Assembly (NCBI GenBank): GCA_905200315.1
Contig: CAJKKA010000011.1
Location: 1-27,416 of the forward strand
Reading direction: 5' to 3'
DNA from: an uncultured Clostridium sp.
GTDB taxonomy: Bacteria > Bacillota_A > Clostridia > TANB77 > CAG-508
DNA length: 27,416 bases
Under the pieces are notes generated by a model. The model ran no database searches. It saw nothing but the letters and a program-made list of their open reading frames with translations, and was not told the DNA's origin. How positions within the stretch are numbered: position 1 is the stretch's first letter; the number at the start of each line of letters is the position of its first letter. Below, in pieces: positions 23,872-27,416 of the stretch. Both the position numbers and the translations under genes were made by a program.

Positions 23872-25326
23872 CAAATAAATCTAAAATTTCCTCTTTTGAC
23901 ATTTTATTTATAAAAGTTTCTTCGGTTGATAATATGTCTTTCGATAATTTTTCTTTTCGTTCTTGCATTTTATTTATTTTTTCTTCTATTGAATTGCTTG
24001 TAATTAATTTATATACTTGTACACTGTTTTTTTGTCCAATTCTATATGCTCTATCTGTTGCTTGATTTTCTGCAGATATATTCCACCATGGATCATAGTG
24101 TATTACAATATCTGCCGATGTAAGATTTAATCCCGTTCCTCCTGCTTTTAGTGAAATTAAAAACACTTTTATTGAAGAATCATTATTAAATTCATCTACC
24201 ATTTTTACTCTTTTGTTTACAGGCGTGTTTCCCACTAATTTATAATATTTAATTCCTAATTTATTAAATTCTTTTTCTATTATTTCAAACATAGATGTAT
24301 AACTTGAAAATATTAATATTTTATGTCCAGATTCTATAGCCTCTGTTACTAGATTTAAGCACTGCTTTAACTTTCCACTTTCTCCTTTATAATTTTCTAT
24401 AAATAAACTTGGGTGACAACATATTTGTCTTAATCTTGTAAGTAACATTAATATTTTGAATTTGCTTTTTTCAAAACTATTCTCATTTAATTCCTCTTTT
24501 ATTTCTTTTTTGGTTTGTGCTAAATATGATAAATAAATTTTCTCTTGTTCTTTTTCCATTTCATTCTTAAGTACAGTTATATTTTTCTCTGGTAATTCTG
24601 TTAAAACATCTTTTTTTTACTCTTCTTAATACAAAAGGACTAATTAATCTTTTCAATTTTACTAGAGCCTCTTTATCTTCTTGTTTTAATATAGGTTCTT
24701 CAAATTTTTTCTTAAATTTATTGTAATTATATAAATATCCCGGCATTATAAAGTCAAATATTGACCATAATTCTGCTGCTGAATTTAATACAGATATAAC
24801 TTGTAATGTTTTTCCAAGCCCCATATCATCTGCTAAAATTCCTCCAAATTTATATTTTCTTTTATTTTTTCTTTCGAACTTTCTTTAAATTGTTGTATTG
24901 TTTGTAATCCTGTATAATATTTTATTTCATACTCTCTTCTTTTTCTTTCCGCTTCTTGCTTTCTTTGCATTTCTTCTTGTCTTTTCTTTGCTTCTTCTCT
25001 TTTTTGATCTAATAATTTTCTTCTTCCTTCAATTGTACTTGCATAATGAGGTTTTACTACTTCCTAGAAGTTGCTATTATATGTTTACACAAATTTCCTT
25101 TATAATAATCTTCACAAGTACAAGTACTGTTTTTTATAAGATTATTTGCAATATTTAAAGTTGTTTCATATGTATCAAAATTCCCATCAACATTTGCTTC
25201 TACAAAATAATTTTTGTCATCAAGTTTTTCAACCTTTTCTACTTCAACTTTTTCTCTATTGTATAAAGTTTTTCCTCTTAAATATCTATTTGTATCATAA
25301 TTTCTACTGAATTGAAGATTTTTCAA
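23867..25326 (-). pseudogene. Decayed SNF2 helicase with SWIM zinc finger
   Basis: Pieces of one gene in order. 25326-25057: a SWIM zinc finger, CTCEDYYKGNLCKHI, after YLRGKTLYN. 25050-24830: a Lys/Glu/Arg-rich coiled region in mixed frames, then KYKFGGILADD. 24824-24567: MGLGKTLQVISVL (helicase motif I) joined directly to NSAAELWSIFDFIMPGYL, so motifs Ia, II (DEAH) and III are deleted, then LISPFVLRRVKK. There an extra A near 24613-24620 shifts the frame. 24559-23867: an intact C-terminal helicase lobe, with KILIFSSYTSMFEIIEKEF, FLISLKAGGTGLNLTSADIV, WWNISAENQATDRAYRIGQK and QVYKLI. Normal relatives are about 1000 residues or more; over half is gone. No ATP hydrolysis is possible without motif II. 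Confidence 0.88.
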
Positions 25327-25665
25327 CTCTAAATCTATTACATCAATTATCTTATTCTTAGCTCCTATATTACTTTATATTTAGCTACATTCTTTGTAAT
25401 ACTTTTTATTATTTATGTTTAAAATGTTGCAGAATCACATTTTAATATATTTAAGTCATTCTATATAAAATTATTTACTTTTTCTGGCATTCCCCACACA
25501 CATCAGTATGTTTATATAAAATTATAATGCTTGTTCATGAGCAAATAACAATATAATTCTCATTTTCGAATAGCATTCCTTTGTTTTTTTAATAACATTT
25601 CTTTTATAGCATAGCCTTGCTTAACTTAATATTCACTCATTTTATTATTACGTATAAAGAGATTT
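25327..25665. other. Intergenic stretch with no recognisable gene
   Basis: AT-rich sequence between the SNF2 relic and the HsdR-N-like gene. The first 30 bases still encode IDVIDLEL in frame with the SWIM domain, so they belong to the lost N-terminus. Beyond that I see no frame, RNA gene or clear promoter. A near-palindrome TTGTTCATGAGCAA lies at about 25531-25544. Confidence 0.5.
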
Positions 25666-26538
25666 TTACTTTAAAAATTCTTTAACTATAAGTGGTAAAT
25701 ATATTTCGTTTTCATTTTTTATTGTCTCTTTTGATAAATATGCTGAAAAATTCAATGGAAAAGATTCTTCTTCGTTATTTGCTTCATACTTAAATGGACT
25801 ATTTCTTACAGAATTTCTTACTTTATCTTTTAGGTGATTTGGTACTTGATTCATAAAATCTTCAAAAAGAGAAATATCAAAGTCAAAACTTGCCAATAAT
25901 TCTTCTTCTTTTTTTATTGTAGCTAAAAAAGTAAATTTATCATCACCTAATCTGCCTACATCGCTAATATAGCAATTATAAAAATATTGTAAATTTTGAA
26001 ACATTCCTTGTTTTGCACACCATATACCATAGTCTTTTTTATAATTAAATATGTGCGGATTTGTAAATGCTTCTGGACTTAAAAGTTCATATACTTTTTC
26101 CCAATTCTCTTTACTTGCTTCTCCTAATTTAAAATATAATACTGGTTCTTCGTTATTTACATCATATATACTCATTTCCTTACCATTACACAATACAAAA
26201 TATTTAGCTTTTACTTCCATATTAATTGCATAACTATAAGCCTGTTGAATATATTTTCTATTTAAAATACTTTCTCGTGGTGATTTTGCCTCTATAATAA
26301 AAAAGTTCTTGCCATTAACTTTAATAAGATAATCTGGAATTATACTTATCTTAAAGTTTTTAGTTCCCATTTGTGTAAATGGTTGCTTTAAATGTGGCTC
26401 TCTTACAATGCACTTCGATTTATCTGAGGAAGAATATCCTAAAAGCTTTAACAATGGTGCAATAATTTCTTCTCTTACACAAATTTCATTATAATCTTCT
26501 GGTAAATTGTTAAAGTCTATATTTTCAAATATACTCAT
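25666..26538 (-). CDS. Orphan HsdR N-terminal (PD-(D/E)XK) nuclease-domain protein
   Basis: A 290-aa protein whose first half matches the type I restriction R-subunit N-domain: VREEIIAPLLKLLGY (Glu23/24), KISIIPDYLIKVNGK (Asp69), FFIIEAKSP (Glu83 and Lys85), then the helix QQAYSYAINMEVK. These are the PD-(D/E)XK nuclease residues. There is no helicase domain and no hsdM or hsdS nearby, so it is not part of a classical type I system. The second half (after 150) is not recognised. Stand-alone HSDR_N proteins are common and mostly unstudied. A strong ribosome site (AAGGGGGAG) precedes ATG 26538. A defence role is possible but only inferred. Confidence 0.85.
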   Translation of the reverse strand: MSIFENIDFNNLPEDYNEICVREEIIAPLLKLLGYSSSDKSKCIVREPHLKQPFTQMGTKNFKISIIPDYLIKVNGKNFFIIEAKSPRESILNRKYIQQAYSYAINMEVKAKYFVLCNGKEMSIYDVNNEEPVLYFKLGEASKENWEKVYELLSPEAFTNPHIFNYKKDYGIWCAKQGMFQNLQYFYNCYISDVGRLGDDKFTFLATIKKEEELLASFDFDISLFEDFMNQVPNHLKDKVRNSVRNSPFKYEANNEEESFPLNFSAYLSKETIKNENEIYLPLIVKEFLK

Positions 26539-26735
26539 TTTTTCTCCCCCTTATTAATAATTTTTATTATACTAGAATTACTTATACAATAGTGTATTTT
26601 TCTTAGAAAGTCAATGTTTTTCTAGTTTTTTATATATTATAATATCAAATTACAAAACATTAAGCTTTAAATTCCTGTAATATTTTTGTAATATTTATTT
26701 AAAGAAGATGTAACATTTTTTGTATAATTTTGTAG

Positions 26736-26741
26736 TATAAT
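26736..26741 (+). promoter_or_regulatory. -10 box upstream of the HECIH gene
   Basis: A perfect TATAAT 30 bases before ATG 26772. No good -35 is found at 17 bases, so it would depend on context or an activator. Confidence 0.4.
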
Positions 26742-26771
26742 AGTGTTGATTAGATACTAAGGAGAAATTTA

Positions 26772-27404
26772 ATGAGCATTGAATCAGATTTAAAAAAAGA
26801 AGGTATTGAAGTAAAAACAAAGTTAGATACATTAAAAGTAAATTCTATTGCAAAAACAATAGCAGAATTATTAGTAAAAGCTTTTCCAGAACATGACTTT
26901 AAAACAGACGAACTATTTAAAAGGCTAGCTCGTTTAAATATGTATACTGCGAAAGTTCCAAATGGACTATCTGAAGCTAATTACTTTTATAAAAACACTT
27001 CAATTTATTACAATGAAAAAATAGATTTAAATGATATTTATAAATATGCATTACATGAATGCATTCATTATCTACAAGAAAGAAAAACATCCAGAGGAAA
27101 ACTTATTAGACTTGGCTTATGTGATATGGCTGGAGTAAAAGTATATGGACTTGGCATAAACGAAGCCGCAACTCAATATACAACAGCTAAAGCTCTTCAT
27201 TTTGAAAATGATACTGTTAAATATTATGGAATAACCTTTGATACAATAAGTCCAAATTTTTATCCTCTTGAATGTAATATAATTGCTCAAATGGCATATA
27301 TTACAGGCGAATATTCTTTGCTTGATAGTACATTTAATAGTAATAATAATTTTAAAAATAACCCCATCCATTTACACCAGCCCGGGATGCTTTTTCTTTT
27401 CTAA
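26772..27404 (+). CDS. Predicted zinc metallopeptidase-like protein (HECIH), end unreliable
   Basis: ATG 26772 follows AAGGAG. An N-terminal helical part (residues 1-60) leads to YKYALHECIHYLQE with His95, Glu96 and His99, then GINEAATQY with Glu131, the gluzincin-like third ligand. This arrangement, HExxH then Asn-Glu 30-40 residues later, is also present in the 468-aa protein at 6699-8105, though the rest is not obviously similar. No signal peptide. Family not recognised. The last 17 residues (after FKN) are encoded by DNA of odd composition starting near 27360 and look unrelated, so the true C-terminus is probably outside the window or shifted. Confidence 0.65.
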   Translation: MSIESDLKKEGIEVKTKLDTLKVNSIAKTIAELLVKAFPEHDFKTDELFKRLARLNMYTAKVPNGLSEANYFYKNTSIYYNEKIDLNDIYKYALHECIHYLQERKTSRGKLIRLGLCDMAGVKVYGLGINEAATQYTTAKALHFENDTVKYYGITFDTISPNFYPLECNIIAQMAYITGEYSLLDSTFNSNNNFKNNPIHLHQPGMLFLF

Positions 27405-27416
27405 AATTTATAAATG
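27360..27416. other. Abrupt composition change at the window end
   Basis: After an AT-only coding run the sequence turns to ACCCCATCC and CAGCCCGGGATGC (27378-27390). Nothing similar occurs elsewhere in the window outside the hairpin repeats. It may be a contig-end artefact, a chimeric read or the edge of a repeat. Confidence 0.4.

Noticed and set aside
25666..26538. Complete type I restriction-modification system
   Set aside because: No methyltransferase or specificity gene in the window, and the protein lacks a helicase domain.

Overview
The window is strongly AT-rich chromosomal DNA with clean Shine-Dalgarno sites and sigma-A promoters. It carries a full set of endospore genes (spoIIID, yabG, veg, sipL, yunB, cwlJ, gerQ) plus cohesin/dockerin-like surface proteins, which points to a spore-forming member of the Clostridia, probably uncultured or gut-associated. 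Many genes have single-base frameshifts, several at homopolymers. These may be assembly errors or real decay, and the sequence alone cannot separate the two.

Layout. 1-4360 (minus): two translationally coupled secreted proteins, a dockerin-ended protein (frameshifted) followed by a very long Ig-repeat protein that runs off the window. 4689-5207 (minus): a secreted CAP-domain protein. 5534-6378 (plus): rplM-rpsI with promoter, leader and terminator. 6494-11146 (mostly minus): an accessory block of unrecognised proteins (a 468-aa HEFGH protein, a 75-aa partner, an ImmA/IrrE-like protein with a destroyed active site, a 429-aa orphan and a 147-aa orphan of different base composition). Inside it sits a compact convergent locus (about 8327-8673) with the layout of a type I toxin-antitoxin system. 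11257-17252 (minus): a sporulation cluster, spoIIID, yabG, veg, sipL, yunB, cwlJ, gerQ. The spoIIID-yabG junction is duplicated as two 172-bp direct repeats around an 861-bp insert with two small genes. 17330-25326: a decay zone with a truncated BRO protein, a DUF402 gene, a Nudix gene lacking its catalytic box, a broken radical SAM gene, a HAD fragment, a heterodimeric ABC exporter (one half frameshifted) and a SNF2/SWIM helicase with large deletions. 25666-27404: an orphan HsdR-N-like nuclease-domain protein and a second HExxH protein that ends at an apparent sequence break.

How the genes work together. The sporulation cluster is coherent: SpoIIID regulates the mother cell, YabG processes coat proteins, SipL links the coat and cortex programmes through SpoIVA, YunB is a late sporulation protein, and CwlJ with GerQ form a coat-located germination lysin and its partner. 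The best candidate for a new system is the 8.3-8.7 kb locus. A 39-aa membrane peptide is encoded on one strand and a ~90-nt RNA on the other. The two promoters converge, the 3' ends overlap, both transcripts begin with the same 5' module, and the peptide's Shine-Dalgarno is held in a stem.
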